Assembly: GCA_002050455.1 (NCBI GenBank)
Contig: MWZA01000168.1
Span: forward strand, 1 to 51,460
DNA from: Acidobacteria bacterium 5-1
Lineage (GTDB): Bacteria; Acidobacteriota; Blastocatellia; Pyrinomonadales; Pyrinomonadaceae
Direction of reading: 5' to 3'
Length of the DNA stretch: 51,460 nucleotides
A program made the position numbers and the translations under genes. Below the pieces are notes generated by a model. It was not told where the DNA came from. It made no database searches and saw nothing but the letters and a program-made list of their open reading frames with translations. Below are positions 17,914 to 26,033 of this stretch, in pieces. Each line of letters opens with the position of its first letter. Position 1 is the first letter of the stretch.

Positions 17914-19452
17914 TTACTGAAAAACCTTTTCAACCGGTGTAATTGTTATGTTTTCCGCTTTTACATTAATCGGATACGTCGAGATTATCTTGTCCTCGTC
18001 AAGAATTTCCTTCGGTTTTTCCGCCGCGTAAGAAATTGTTCCGGGTTTGTTGTTGACAATCGCATCACGTAAATCTTGCGCGTTTTTTGTAATCATTACA
18101 ACCCGCATTTTGTCGGTTGAAAGATATTTTTTAATTGCTTTGTTAACATCTTCCAAAGTCAATTTAGCCAATTGCGCCTTCATATATTCGTTATAGTTCG
18201 GAATGCCGTAATAACGCGAATCGAGCGCGTAGCCGAGTTCGGCATCTTTCGTCTGCGTCAGGATGTTAACGTATTTGGTCAAAAAGTCGCGTGTTTCCTC
18301 AAAAGTCTTTTGCGTCATTCCGTTGCGCACGAGTTTGTCAAATTCGTAAAGCGCGGCGCGAAGCGCGAAATTAGCATTTTGGGGTTCGACGGGACGAATC
18401 CAAATTTGAAAAATCTGCTGCTGCCGCGCCAGATTCGGGTCAGGCTGAAACTGAAACATTCCGCGCGGAAAATATTCGATATAAGCATAATCGCCGTAAT
18501 TGAGTCCGCGTTTTTCGCGCAATTGTCCGTAAAGATAGCTGTTTGACGAGCGATGCTGACCGAAATATGAAGCAACCAGCGCAAGCGCGGCATAATCTTT
18601 ACTTGCGCGATTGACACTAATTGGAAAACCGAGCGAGATCGCCGTCGCGCGGGTTTCGCGCTCAACAATGTCAATCTTCATTCCGTCAGTTAAAGTCGGC
18701 GCAGATATTTTTCGCGCCACCTTCATACCTTTCGGTAGTTTGGCAAAATCAGTTGTAATTTCCCTTGAGAATTTATTATCAAATCCGCCGGAAAGTCCGA
18801 TAACCGCATTCGCCTGCGTATAATTTTGTTTGTAAAAATCCTTCATATCCTGCAAAGTCATTTTTTCCAAACTGCTGACAGTTCCGAGCGTGTAATGTTC
18901 ATACGGATGACCTTTGTAAATAATATTGTAAAGTCGTTCTTTACCGAGTTCCTCGTCGTTGCTTTGCCGCAGTCCGACTTTTAGGGAATTTATCGCATCT
19001 TGTTTGATTCGCGTGAAATCATCTTCACGAAATCCGGGGTCGAGCAGCATTTGGCTGATTAAATCGTAGTATTTATCGAGGTTGTCGGCGTGAGTTAAGC
19101 CGACAAAAGTTGTCATTTCTTTGTCAACCTGATAGCCGAAACCCGCCGCTATTGGATAAAACTGTGCGACAATTTCATCGTAAGTCAACTTTTTGCTTCC
19201 GCCTGTGGCAAGCATTGCGGCAGTCAGATTCGCCAGTCCTTCTTTGCCGTCGGGGTCGTCAACCGCACCTGTCAAAAATTGGATGCGAAACGAAACAAGC
19301 GGCGATTTGCTTGGCTGAAAGACGGCTGCCGTATGTTCATTCATAGATTTTACAGGTATTTTCGTGCGCTTCTGGGCAATTGCCGTCGTTGACAAAGCAA
19401 AAACGAAAAGCGAAATAAATAAAAATTTTAGTTTAGATAAGTTTCTGTTCAT
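17914..19452 (-). CDS. M16-family peptidase homologue lacking the zinc motif
   Basis: 512 residues with a signal peptide (FLFISLFVFALSTTAIAQ). The fold-defining features of M16 are present: the N-terminal strand SFRIQFLTGAVDDPDGKEGL, then the helix where active enzymes have HxxEH. Here the helix reads GLANLTAAMLATGG, so both histidines and the glutamate are missing. It is therefore the non-catalytic partner, like the alpha subunit of mitochondrial processing peptidase. The active partner is encoded upstream on the same strand (20140-21480). In between lies a toxin-antitoxin module. The pair probably acts in the periplasm on peptides. Confidence 0.85.
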   Translation of the reverse strand: MNRNLSKLKFLFISLFVFALSTTAIAQKRTKIPVKSMNEHTAAVFQPSKSPLVSFRIQFLTGAVDDPDGKEGLANLTAAMLATGGSKKLTYDEIVAQFYPIAAGFGYQVDKEMTTFVGLTHADNLDKYYDLISQMLLDPGFREDDFTRIKQDAINSLKVGLRQSNDEELGKERLYNIIYKGHPYEHYTLGTVSSLEKMTLQDMKDFYKQNYTQANAVIGLSGGFDNKFSREITTDFAKLPKGMKVARKISAPTLTDGMKIDIVERETRATAISLGFPISVNRASKDYAALALVASYFGQHRSSNSYLYGQLREKRGLNYGDYAYIEYFPRGMFQFQPDPNLARQQQIFQIWIRPVEPQNANFALRAALYEFDKLVRNGMTQKTFEETRDFLTKYVNILTQTKDAELGYALDSRYYGIPNYNEYMKAQLAKLTLEDVNKAIKKYLSTDKMRVVMITKNAQDLRDAIVNNKPGTISYAAEKPKEILDEDKIISTYPINVKAENITITPVEKVFQ

Positions 19453-19461
19453 AATGTTTCT

Positions 19462-19870
19462 TTAGGGAACAATCTCGAAAACGTCGCAATGTTTCGGACG
19501 AAAAATACTGAAATCGCGGCGGTCAACAGTTAAAATTCTTTCAATGTCGAGCCTTTCAGCAATCGCCATTATTACAGCGTCAACGTAATCAATCTTGCTG
19601 TTGGTGTATTTATCAAGAATTTCCGCCGCTCGTTCAATGTCTTGAAGTTTAGTTGATAAAATAGGTAACTCACCTGCGGCGATTGACCGTTAAATCAATC
19701 CAGACTTTGTACCCAAGGTCGCGTAAAACCAAATACGCTAATTCCGGTAAAACAACTTCGGGCAAAAATGGAGCAATCTCTGCTTCTAAAGCTGATGTGC
19801 AAGCATTATGTCGAACATCTTTTTCGTCAAGTACAGCAAACAGAAAGCCGGTATCAGTCAACGAGTTCAT
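19462..19870 (-). pseudogene. PIN-domain (VapC-like) toxin, frameshifted
   Basis: Two frames together make one PIN protein. The N-terminal part (19870 down to 19670) has MNSLTDTGFLFAVLDEKD and LPEVVLPELAYLVLRDLGY and stops at TGA. The C-terminal part (19671 down to 19462, 69 codons) reads ELPILSTKLQDIERAAEILD ... YVDAVIMAIAERL ... TVDRRDFSIFRPKH and ends at TAA. All acidic residues expected for the metal-dependent RNase site are present (D6, the Glu of LPELA, the Asp of YVDA, the Asp of TVDRRD) but split over the two frames around nt 19670. The start overlaps the antitoxin end by 17 nt, as usual in vapBC operons. Broken by a single-base change, or a sequence error. Confidence 0.8.
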
Positions 19871-20135
19871 CTTTTAAACTCCAACCGCTTCGCCGTTTAA
19901 TTTCTTTTTCAAGAATTTCTTCGGCTCTGGCAGATACATCACCCGTTTCACTTCGTCCAATACCGATAAACGAATAGCGTTTCGATTTTTGGTCAGTTTT
20001 TGGCTTTGTTTCACTTTGCATTTCGTATCCGTTTGACTCTTCGTCTGTTAAAACTTCGACAAAAGCTAAAACTTTCGCTTGTTTAACGGGCGGCAAAGCA
20101 TGAACTTTTTCTTGAATAATTGTTTCGAGATTCAT
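19854..20135 (-). CDS. VapB-like antitoxin (DUF2281 type) of the PIN module
   Basis: A 93-residue protein from the ATG at 20135 (a GTG one codon earlier is possible). The N-terminus NLETIIQEKVHALPPVKQAK followed by VLAFVEVL is the short helical pattern of DUF2281-type antitoxins. The C-terminus (SARAEEILEKEIKRRSGWSL) is the amphipathic tail likely to bind the toxin. AGGAG (reverse complement of 20146-20150) is 10 nt upstream and lies inside the end of the M16 gene, so the module is translated from the M16 message. It should neutralise the PIN RNase, which is now frameshifted. Confidence 0.75.
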   Translation of the reverse strand: MNLETIIQEKVHALPPVKQAKVLAFVEVLTDEESNGYEMQSETKPKTDQKSKRYSFIGIGRSETGDVSARAEEILEKEIKRRSGWSLKDELVD

Positions 20136-20139
20136 CACT

Positions 20140-21480
20140 TTATTTCTCCTTTTTCGATGTCAAAGTTACGACCGTTTGGCTGTTGTCGGTAAAATATTTT
20201 TCCGCCATTGCACGAATGTCTTCGGGCGTAATCGAATCATAGAGCGCGAAAACTTTATCAATTGTTTCGGGCGAACGCCGGAGCGCAATAAATCGCGCCA
20301 ATGTTCCGGCAATTGCATCATTGCTGTTCATCGCCAGCGAGAAACCGTAGCGCAGACGCGAGCGGGTTTCGTTCAATTGCTTTTGCGGAATTTTTCCCCG
20401 CGTGTATTTTTTGTATGTTTTGATAATTTCGTCTTTCACATAAGTTAAATCTTTTACATCTTTCACCTGCGCGAAAACGGTAAAAAGTTCGGGGTCAAGA
20501 TGATTATCAAAATCAGGCGAGACAAAAACTGCCTTTTGTTCTTCCAGAACGAGTTTTTGATAAATATCGGAATTTTCGCCAAAGGCAATCGCGCTTAACA
20601 AATCGAGTGCCGCCGCATCTTTTTCGGTTTCGGAAAATGCCGGTGCGCGATAAGCGACGGCGACATACGGCAAAGTCGGCGAATCCCAATCAACATGCGC
20701 TTTTCGCGCTTCTTTTTGGATTGGTTCGACGGGAATTTGCTGTTTAAAGTCCTCGCCCTTCCAATCACCGAAATACTTTTTCACTTTCGCCAAAACTTCG
20801 TCCGGTTTGACATCGCCAACGACAACAATTGTTACATTGTCGGGGCGATAAAAGCGTTTGAAAAACTGCAAAGCATAATCGTATTGATTCGGATAGTCTT
20901 TGATGTCCTTCAAATAGCCCATTGTCGTATGGCTGTAAGTGTGGTTGTTAAAAGCCGTTTCGCGCAAAACTTCATACATTTTAAAAAGCGGCGACGCGCT
21001 GTTTTTGTTGTATTCGCCGAGAACCGCGCCCGCTTCAGTTTTGAACTGCTCGACTGAAAATTTTAGATTTTTGAAACGGTCGGCTTCCAATCCGAGAATT
21101 TCGTCCAAATCTTCTTTGGCAAAAGTTTCGTGATAAACCGTGCGGTCGTCCGAAGTGTAGGCGTTTGAAGACGCGCCCGCTTTTTTCATTATGCGGTCAA
21201 AACTTCCCGCCGGATAATTCGCGCTTCCGCGAAACATCAGATGCTCAAAAAAATGCGCGTAACCGCTTTTGTTTTCTTCAACTTCGTTGCGCGAACCGGC
21301 TTGCACAACCGTATACAGCGAAACCAGATTTGGATAATCCGTCGGCACAATCACAACGCGCAAACCATTTGGTAAATCATTTACCTTGTATTCATATGGA
21401 AAAACCTTCCGAGTCTGAGCGGCAGTTGTTAAAACCGAACCTGCCAGAAATAAAACGCAAAATAAAATTAAAATTTTCAT
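20140..21480 (-). CDS. M16-family zinc peptidase, catalytic subunit
   Basis: 446 residues with signal peptide (MKILILFCVLFLAGSVLTTA). The inverted zinc motif HxxEH is intact in GYAHFFEHLMFRGSANYPAG, and the downstream Glu-containing helix follows (ETFAKEDLDEILGLEADRF). The second M16 half (residues about 200-440) has the usual FFKRFYRPDNVTIVVVGDV strand. Together with the inactive homologue at 17914-19452 it should form a periplasmic heterodimer that degrades peptides. Transcribed leftward and first in the group. Confidence 0.9.
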   Translation of the reverse strand: MKILILFCVLFLAGSVLTTAAQTRKVFPYEYKVNDLPNGLRVVIVPTDYPNLVSLYTVVQAGSRNEVEENKSGYAHFFEHLMFRGSANYPAGSFDRIMKKAGASSNAYTSDDRTVYHETFAKEDLDEILGLEADRFKNLKFSVEQFKTEAGAVLGEYNKNSASPLFKMYEVLRETAFNNHTYSHTTMGYLKDIKDYPNQYDYALQFFKRFYRPDNVTIVVVGDVKPDEVLAKVKKYFGDWKGEDFKQQIPVEPIQKEARKAHVDWDSPTLPYVAVAYRAPAFSETEKDAAALDLLSAIAFGENSDIYQKLVLEEQKAVFVSPDFDNHLDPELFTVFAQVKDVKDLTYVKDEIIKTYKKYTRGKIPQKQLNETRSRLRYGFSLAMNSNDAIAGTLARFIALRRSPETIDKVFALYDSITPEDIRAMAEKYFTDNSQTVVTLTSKKEK

Positions 21481-21597
21481 AGTTATTCTTTTGATAAAAA
21501 AATTTGGTGTCAGGATGTTTTAATTTTACCGGAAAAACTTGTTTTTTCCAATGAGATTTTGCTTCATTTTGCTATTAGCAGTAAATTTCCATATTTT

Positions 21598-21745
21598 TCA
21601 AAAGGCGTATCCAACTAATGCCCATTGAAAAGAAGAGATAATTATTAGTACAAAAAAACCAATCCCGTTGCCCCACCAACTATTAGCAAAAGATGGAACT
21701 GCATTAGTTAGCGGAGAGAAAATCAAGCCACAAAATAATAGAGAA
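21598..21745 (-). pseudogene. C-terminal scrap of a membrane protein
   Basis: On the reverse strand the last about 35 codons before a stop at 21598 read as a plausible membrane tail (NSWWGNGIGFFVLIIISSFQ then WALVGYAF). Upstream of about 21745 the same frame becomes a low-complexity shadow of the opposite-strand gene. This suggests the 3' end of a gene cut off at about 21745. Family not recognised; could also be chance. Confidence 0.3.
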
Positions 21746-21919
21746 GGCGTGTCGGCGGATGAACTTCTCGGAAGAGAAACGAACAAGCCGAAAGCCAGAG
21801 CGACGGGCAAAGTCCAACAACTGTTTGAAGAAGTCTCCGCCCTGCCGCGTCGCCAGCAAGACAAAGTAGTCGAGTTCGTCTCCGCCTTTGTCCGCCAGCA
21901 ACAGCAAGCCGAAAAGTAA
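21746..21919 (+). pseudogene. C-terminal fragment of an XRE-family HTH regulator
   Basis: The residues GVSADELLGRE, then KVQQLFEEVSALPRRQQDKV and a VEFVSAFV tail, match the part that follows the helix-turn-helix in XRE-type regulators (the dimerisation tail). The DNA-binding half is absent: the open frame reaches back to a TTG at 21668, but those residues (KDGTALVSGEKIKPQNNRE) are not HTH-like. The break falls at about 21745, exactly where the reverse-strand membrane remnant also begins. A truncated, probably non-functional relic. Confidence 0.6.
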
Positions 21920-21951
21920 AAGCTCATTCAATAAAAATAGCTTATGATCTT

Positions 21952-22490
21952 TTAGAGATTTTCTTTCATCCAATCTTTCCACCAGAGTTGTATCTTCTCT
22001 CTATTCTTGCGCTTTTCAACGTAAGTAAAGTAAGCATATATTCCCCGTGTTTCCCACTGTTTTTTAACATCATCAGGTAGTATTTCTTCAAGAGGCTCAT
22101 TGGTGATTCTATGAAGCATAAATACGGCGGCATCACCAACTCTAAATTCGTGGATGTGTGGAGCTTCTCTTGGGTCGAGCATTAAAGTAACATCCATGAT
22201 TTTTTCCACAAGACAAGGAATGCCTCTCGTCCTTTTTCCTTTAACCCGTCATAAATGGGATCGCCTGCTACCTCAGCTTTATTGGGCATTCTTTTGAGTT
22301 CGTATAACTTACTACATAATGCAGTAACATCATCCACGGAACGCGACGTATTATCATTTTGCACTTCAGGTTTCACAGATTTTTTGTTCAAACCTTCATT
22401 CATCCCATTTTCAGATGTAGCTGAAACGCAGGATGAATTTGTTCCAAACGTTATTACACAAATAATCGCAATAAAGAATATTTTATTCAT
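21952..22490 (-). pseudogene. Exported protein of unknown family, frameshifted
   Basis: Two overlapping reverse-strand frames read as one protein. The first (22490 down to 22182) has a signal sequence MNKIFFIAIICVITFGTNSS followed by Cys, so it may be a lipoprotein, then SVDDVTALCSKLYELKRMP and PIYDGLKEKGREA. The second (ending 21952) carries on with PCLVEKIMDVTLMLDPREAP, VGDAAVFMLHRI and an aromatic C-terminus. One missing base near 22218-22222 explains the break: with an extra A the join reads GREAIPCLVEKIM. Without the shift the first frame ends 11 residues later in an unrelated tail. No function is recognised. Confidence 0.6.
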
Positions 22491-22545
22491 AATTTAAATT
22501 GTTATCCTATAAAATAAGAACTTAACTTTATTTAATCCACTGATA

Positions 22546-22640
22546 TGGTCAAGTGAATCAGGACACAAAACTCATGCTGCTGCTTTTATTTTTATTTTTA
22601 ATTTTCAATTCCTTTTCAAATTCCATTGGGCTTTTGTATA
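22546..22640 (-). mobile_element. Terminal scrap of an IS3-family element
   Basis: On the reverse strand this encodes YKSPMEFEKELKIKNK ... and a stop at 22558, matching the C-terminus of IS3-family OrfB (the 'GYKSPMEFE' end). It is followed by a candidate terminal inverted repeat starting TGTCCTGATTCACTTGACCA. The rest of this element is missing: it ends exactly at the inverted repeat of the next IS and does not resume on its far side. Confidence 0.6.
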
Positions 22641-22707
22641 TACTGCTCCCCGCTAAGACAAACTGAATTCAGAGCGAGTATTCTAACAATTTGGGAGAAT
22701 ACTTTTT

Positions 22708-22977
22708 ATGGGAAAAGGCAGAATTTGGACTTCTGAAGAGAAGGCGAAAATCGTTGTTCAAGGTTTGAAAGGTCGCGCCGTATCTGAGATTTGCAACGAG
22801 TATCAGATTCATCAAACGCAGTATTACAAGTGGCGCGAGCAGTTTTTAGAAAACATTCCGAAGGTCTTTGAGACTAAGGCGCAATCCAAAAAGGAAGAAC
22901 GGCTGGAGCGGGAGAATCAGAAACTGAAAACGATGGTCGGCGAGCCCGCGATGGAACTTAAAAAAAACGATTGGTAA
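22708..22977 (+). CDS. IS3-family transposase OrfA
   Basis: An 89-residue protein. The N-terminal helix-turn-helix (WTSEEKAKIVVQGLKGRAVS then EICNEYQIHQTQYYKWR) binds the IS ends. The C-terminal leucine-zipper-like helix (EERLERENQKLKTMV) is for multimerisation. GGGAGAATAC precedes the ATG. Near its 3' end lies an A8 run with the slippery heptamer A-AAA-AAC at 22962-22968, from which a -1 shift would give the OrfAB fusion transposase. Confidence 0.9.
   Translation: MGKGRIWTSEEKAKIVVQGLKGRAVSEICNEYQIHQTQYYKWREQFLENIPKVFETKAQSKKEERLERENQKLKTMVGEPAMELKKNDW
22962..22968 (+). promoter_or_regulatory. Programmed -1 frameshift site A-AAA-AAC
   Basis: This lies in frame in orfA just before its stop. 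A -1 slip leads directly into RLVKPHRRRSAMTEEAD of OrfB, which has no good start of its own before this point. This is the normal way IS3 elements make OrfAB. Confidence 0.65.
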
Positions 22978-23765
22978 AACCGCACCGTCGGCGAAGCGCG
23001 ATGACCGAAGAAGCCGACCGAGCGGTTTTGCCAGTTATCCGGCAGCTCAAAGCAGAGCATCCGTTTTGGGGTTATCGAAGAGTTTGGGCGTATTTGAGGT
23101 TTGTCGAGCGGCGGCAAATCAACAAAAAGCGTGTTTATCGGCTGCTTGGTGAAAACGGGTTGCTCGTCACAGGTCACGAGAAACTAAAAGCTCGGAGAGC
23201 AGTCAGCTAGTCGAAACCGCGTCCCTCAAAACCAAACAATTGGTGGGGCGTGGATATGACAAAGGTGCCGACTGCGGAGGGTTGGGCATATTTGGTGGTC
23301 GTTAATGATTGGTTCACGAAGAAGATTTTGGGAGCGTTTGTCGGGAGTCGCGTCTCCGCCGCCGATTGGCTCGAAGCGATTAATCAAGCGGTTTGTCGGC
23401 AGTTTCCACAAGGCATTCGAGAGGATGAAAATCTGGAATTGAATCTGATGAGCGATAACGGCAGCCAGCCGACATCTTTGACTTTTATGCGCGAGTGCCG
23501 CGCTCTCGGCATCCGGCAGGCGTTCACCGCTTACGCCAATCCAAAGGGTAATGCTGATACCGAACGCTTGATTCGCACCATCAAGGAAGAACTCTGCTGG
23601 CTGCAGGAATGGTCGTCGGTCAAAGAGTTGGCAACGGAGATAGAGAAGTTTGTTGAGTATTTCAACGAACAATATCTGCATTCGGCAATCGGCTATAAAA
23701 CGCCGAATAAGTTTGAAAACCAATGGTTCGAAAATAATCAAATTACTCTCTCTGCGACAGCTTGA
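22971..23765 (+). pseudogene. IS3-family transposase OrfB (DDE integrase) with amber codon
   Basis: The frame encodes the HTH_21 region (RQLKAEHPFWGYRRVWAYLR then INKKRVYRLLGENGL) and the rve/DDE integrase core. First Asp in WWGVDMTKV, second in MSDNGSQPT, catalytic Glu in NADTERLIRTIKEE; the end is YLHSAIGYKTPNKFENQ. It is interrupted by TAG at 23208-23210, between KARRAVS and SKPRPSKPNNWWG, just before the catalytic domain. Everything else is intact, so the mutation looks recent. Translation restart at the ATG at 23250 would give the core minus the first strand and DNA-binding part. Confidence 0.85.
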
Positions 23766-23845
23766 TTAATGGGGAGCAGTACATTGGCAAACTCCTTTTC
23801 TAAATATTCAAAATCTGCTAGACTCTACCCAAAACAAATTCTCAA

Positions 23846-25996
23846 ATGTTCAGAGAAGGTCAACAAATCGGCAGTTACACTCTCATCCGCAAACTTGGTC
23901 GTGGTGGTTTTGGTGAAGTGTGGCTTGCTGAGCGCAAATCTAAATTCGTAACAACAAAGGTCGCAGTAAAACTTCCTCACGATGAACAAGTAGACCACGA
24001 AGCCATAAAATCTGAAGCCATTCTGTGGGAGCAAGCAAGCGGTCATCCTAACGTGCTGCCAATTATTGACGCTGACGAATACGACGGGCAAATCGTCATT
24101 GTGAGCGAGTATGCGCCAGATGGCTCACTAGAGGAACTAATTGACGAGGTAGGCACACTTTCGATAAGAAGAGCTATTGAATTTACCATTGGGATATTAA
24201 GAGGGTTGGAATTTCTGCATTCCCGCAAAATAATTCACCGAGATATAAAGCCTGCAAACATTCTGCTTCAAGGGGATACGCCCCGTCTTGCAGATTTTGG
24301 CATATCGCGGGTGATGAAAACTACAAGCGTAAGTGTCAACATTGGCGGAACCCCTGTTTACATGGCTCCCGAAGCTTTTGACAGGAAAAGAACGGCACAA
24401 ACGGATATATGGTCAGTCGGTGTGATTTTGTATCAAATGCTCAAAGGAAGTCTCCCTTTTCCATATATCAATTTTACTGATTTGCTGGGTGCGCTCTTTA
24501 GGGAAGAACCACAACCATTTCCTGAATCAATTCCAATAGAATTACAAAAGATTGTTTTAAAAGCTTTAGCTAAAAAACCAGAAGAACGTTATCAAACCGC
24601 CAGAGATATGCGGAAAGATTTAGCGGATTTCCTAATCAGAATATCGCAGCAAACTATAGAGCCGACGGTAATCAATAATCAACTAGCGGAAACATTTTTG
24701 CCATATCAGCAGTTAAATAAAACCGAAGCCAGTTCAATTTCAGATTCATTCAATTCCTTAGCCACACCAAAAGAGCGAGATATTAATCAAACACAAGCAA
24801 GTCCGACAATGAAAAGTCCTAATCCAGCTCCAAATATAGGAGAAGAAGGGTTAGGCAAATCATATTCTTTTAATGAAATACTGGAATTGCCGAAAATTAA
24901 ATTTCAAAGAAAGTCAAAATATCGAATCGTCAAAATTTTATTGCCGGCAGCAGTTTTGATTTTGTTAATTGCAGGCGGGTTATTTTACTTAATCTATAAA
25001 CAACAAATTAAGGAAAGTGAAACTTCAAATCAAATAACAGAGCAATCTCCTAACCCCAATCAAACAACAGAACAAACATCTTCAATCAATGAAGAGGCTC
25101 TAAAGTTTATTCCGTATCGTAAAGGCGATAAGTTTGGCGTTATTGATATAAACAGGAATGTAATTGTTGAGCCTAAATATGATTTTATGTATCCATTTAG
25201 CGAGGGGTTTGCAAGTGTAATGCTTAGAAATAAGGCGGGATTTATCGACCAGACGGGAAAAGCAGTCATTCCTATGAATTATGATAGAGTATTTATATTT
25301 TCGGAAGGTATTGCAAGAGTTGCAGCTAAGGGTAAATGGGGAGCAATTGATAAATTAGGCAACGAAGTCATACCTATAAAATTTGAAGAGTTACACCACG
25401 AATGCAGTGAAGGGTTGATAGGGGCGAAACAAAACGGCAAATGGGGCTTTGTCGATACAAGGGGCAATATAATAGTGCCGTTTGTATATGAGAGTATTAA
25501 TGATTTTGGCGAAAATTTAGCGGCAGCAAAGCTAAAGGGTAAATGGGGGTTCATAGACAAATCGAATCGTGTAGTTATTCCTTTTAAATATGAGAATAGA
25601 ACAATGTTTCGAGAGGGTTTAGGAGGCGTCAGCCTAAACAATAAATGGGGTTATATAGACAAAACCGAGGCACTGATCATTCCGTTCAAATACGATTCGA
25701 TAAATAGTTTTAGTGATGGGTTAGCTGGCGTGAGACTTAACAATAAATACGGCTTTATTGATAGGACAGGGAAAGAAATCATTCCATTTAAGTATGACGA
25801 TACAACAGGTTTTTCCGCAGGTTTTGCTCCAGTAAAATTCAATGGGAAATGGGGAATTATTAATAAGGTCGAGGAAGTTATTGTGCCTTTTAAATATAAA
25901 GAGATGAGCTTTATTTTCGATGGGTTAAGTTTGGTCAAGCTCAAAAACAAAGACTTCTGGATTGATGTAAATGGAATGGAATATTATGAACCATAG
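23846..25996 (+). CDS. Membrane Ser/Thr protein kinase with WG-repeat sensor domain
   Basis: 716 residues. Kinase domain about 8-270: glycine loop GRGGFGEVW, VAVKLPHDE lysine, catalytic HRDIKPANIL, DFGISRV, and GGTPVYMAPEAF, all intact, so it should be active. A Ser/Thr/Asn/Gln-rich linker leads to one membrane helix (about 366-386, AAVLILLIAGGLFYLIY). The external part (about 425-716) holds eight WG repeats of about 35 residues (W/F-G-x-I-D ... G-x-x-V/I-I-P-x-K-Y-D ... F-x-E-G-L/F-A) plus a partial ninth. WG domains are thought to bind ligands or proteins, so this looks like a transmembrane receptor kinase. Its start lies 64 bp after the IS. A HEPN-CBS gene follows by 37 bp. Confidence 0.9.
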   Translation: MFREGQQIGSYTLIRKLGRGGFGEVWLAERKSKFVTTKVAVKLPHDEQVDHEAIKSEAILWEQASGHPNVLPIIDADEYDGQIVIVSEYAPDGSLEELIDEVGTLSIRRAIEFTIGILRGLEFLHSRKIIHRDIKPANILLQGDTPRLADFGISRVMKTTSVSVNIGGTPVYMAPEAFDRKRTAQTDIWSVGVILYQMLKGSLPFPYINFTDLLGALFREEPQPFPESIPIELQKIVLKALAKKPEERYQTARDMRKDLADFLIRISQQTIEPTVINNQLAETFLPYQQLNKTEASSISDSFNSLATPKERDINQTQASPTMKSPNPAPNIGEEGLGKSYSFNEILELPKIKFQRKSKYRIVKILLPAAVLILLIAGGLFYLIYKQQIKESETSNQITEQSPNPNQTTEQTSSINEEALKFIPYRKGDKFGVIDINRNVIVEPKYDFMYPFSEGFASVMLRNKAGFIDQTGKAVIPMNYDRVFIFSEGIARVAAKGKWGAIDKLGNEVIPIKFEELHHECSEGLIGAKQNGKWGFVDTRGNIIVPFVYESINDFGENLAAAKLKGKWGFIDKSNRVVIPFKYENRTMFREGLGGVSLNNKWGYIDKTEALIIPFKYDSINSFSDGLAGVRLNNKYGFIDRTGKEIIPFKYDDTTGFSAGFAPVKFNGKWGIINKVEEVIVPFKYKEMSFIFDGLSLVKLKNKDFWIDVNGMEYYEP

Positions 25997-26033
25997 ATGG
26001 TAAAGACTTATCCCAAAATCCGAAAACTAAAAT

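Larger units (their letters stand above)
22641..23781 (+). mobile_element. IS3-family insertion sequence, about 1.14 kb
   Basis: Bounded by inverted repeats TACTGCTCCCC (22641-22651) and GGGGAGCAGTA (23771-23781), with weaker similarity further in. It contains orfA and orfB in the -1 arrangement of IS3. No direct target duplication is evident (left flank ends TTTTGTA, right flank begins CATTGG), which suggests a rearrangement after insertion. The element ends 64 bp before the WG-repeat kinase gene. OrfB has an in-frame amber codon, so the copy is probably immobile. Confidence 0.85.

Noticed and set aside
21598-21927. 109-residue reverse-strand protein as a whole gene
   Set aside because: Its first two thirds are Ser/Arg/Thr low-complexity antisense of the regulator fragment; only the last about 35 codons look real and are listed as a remnant.
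25060-25950. Antisense frames of about 70-120 residues under the WG repeats
   Set aside because: They mirror the repeated WG sequence and have no independent start signals.
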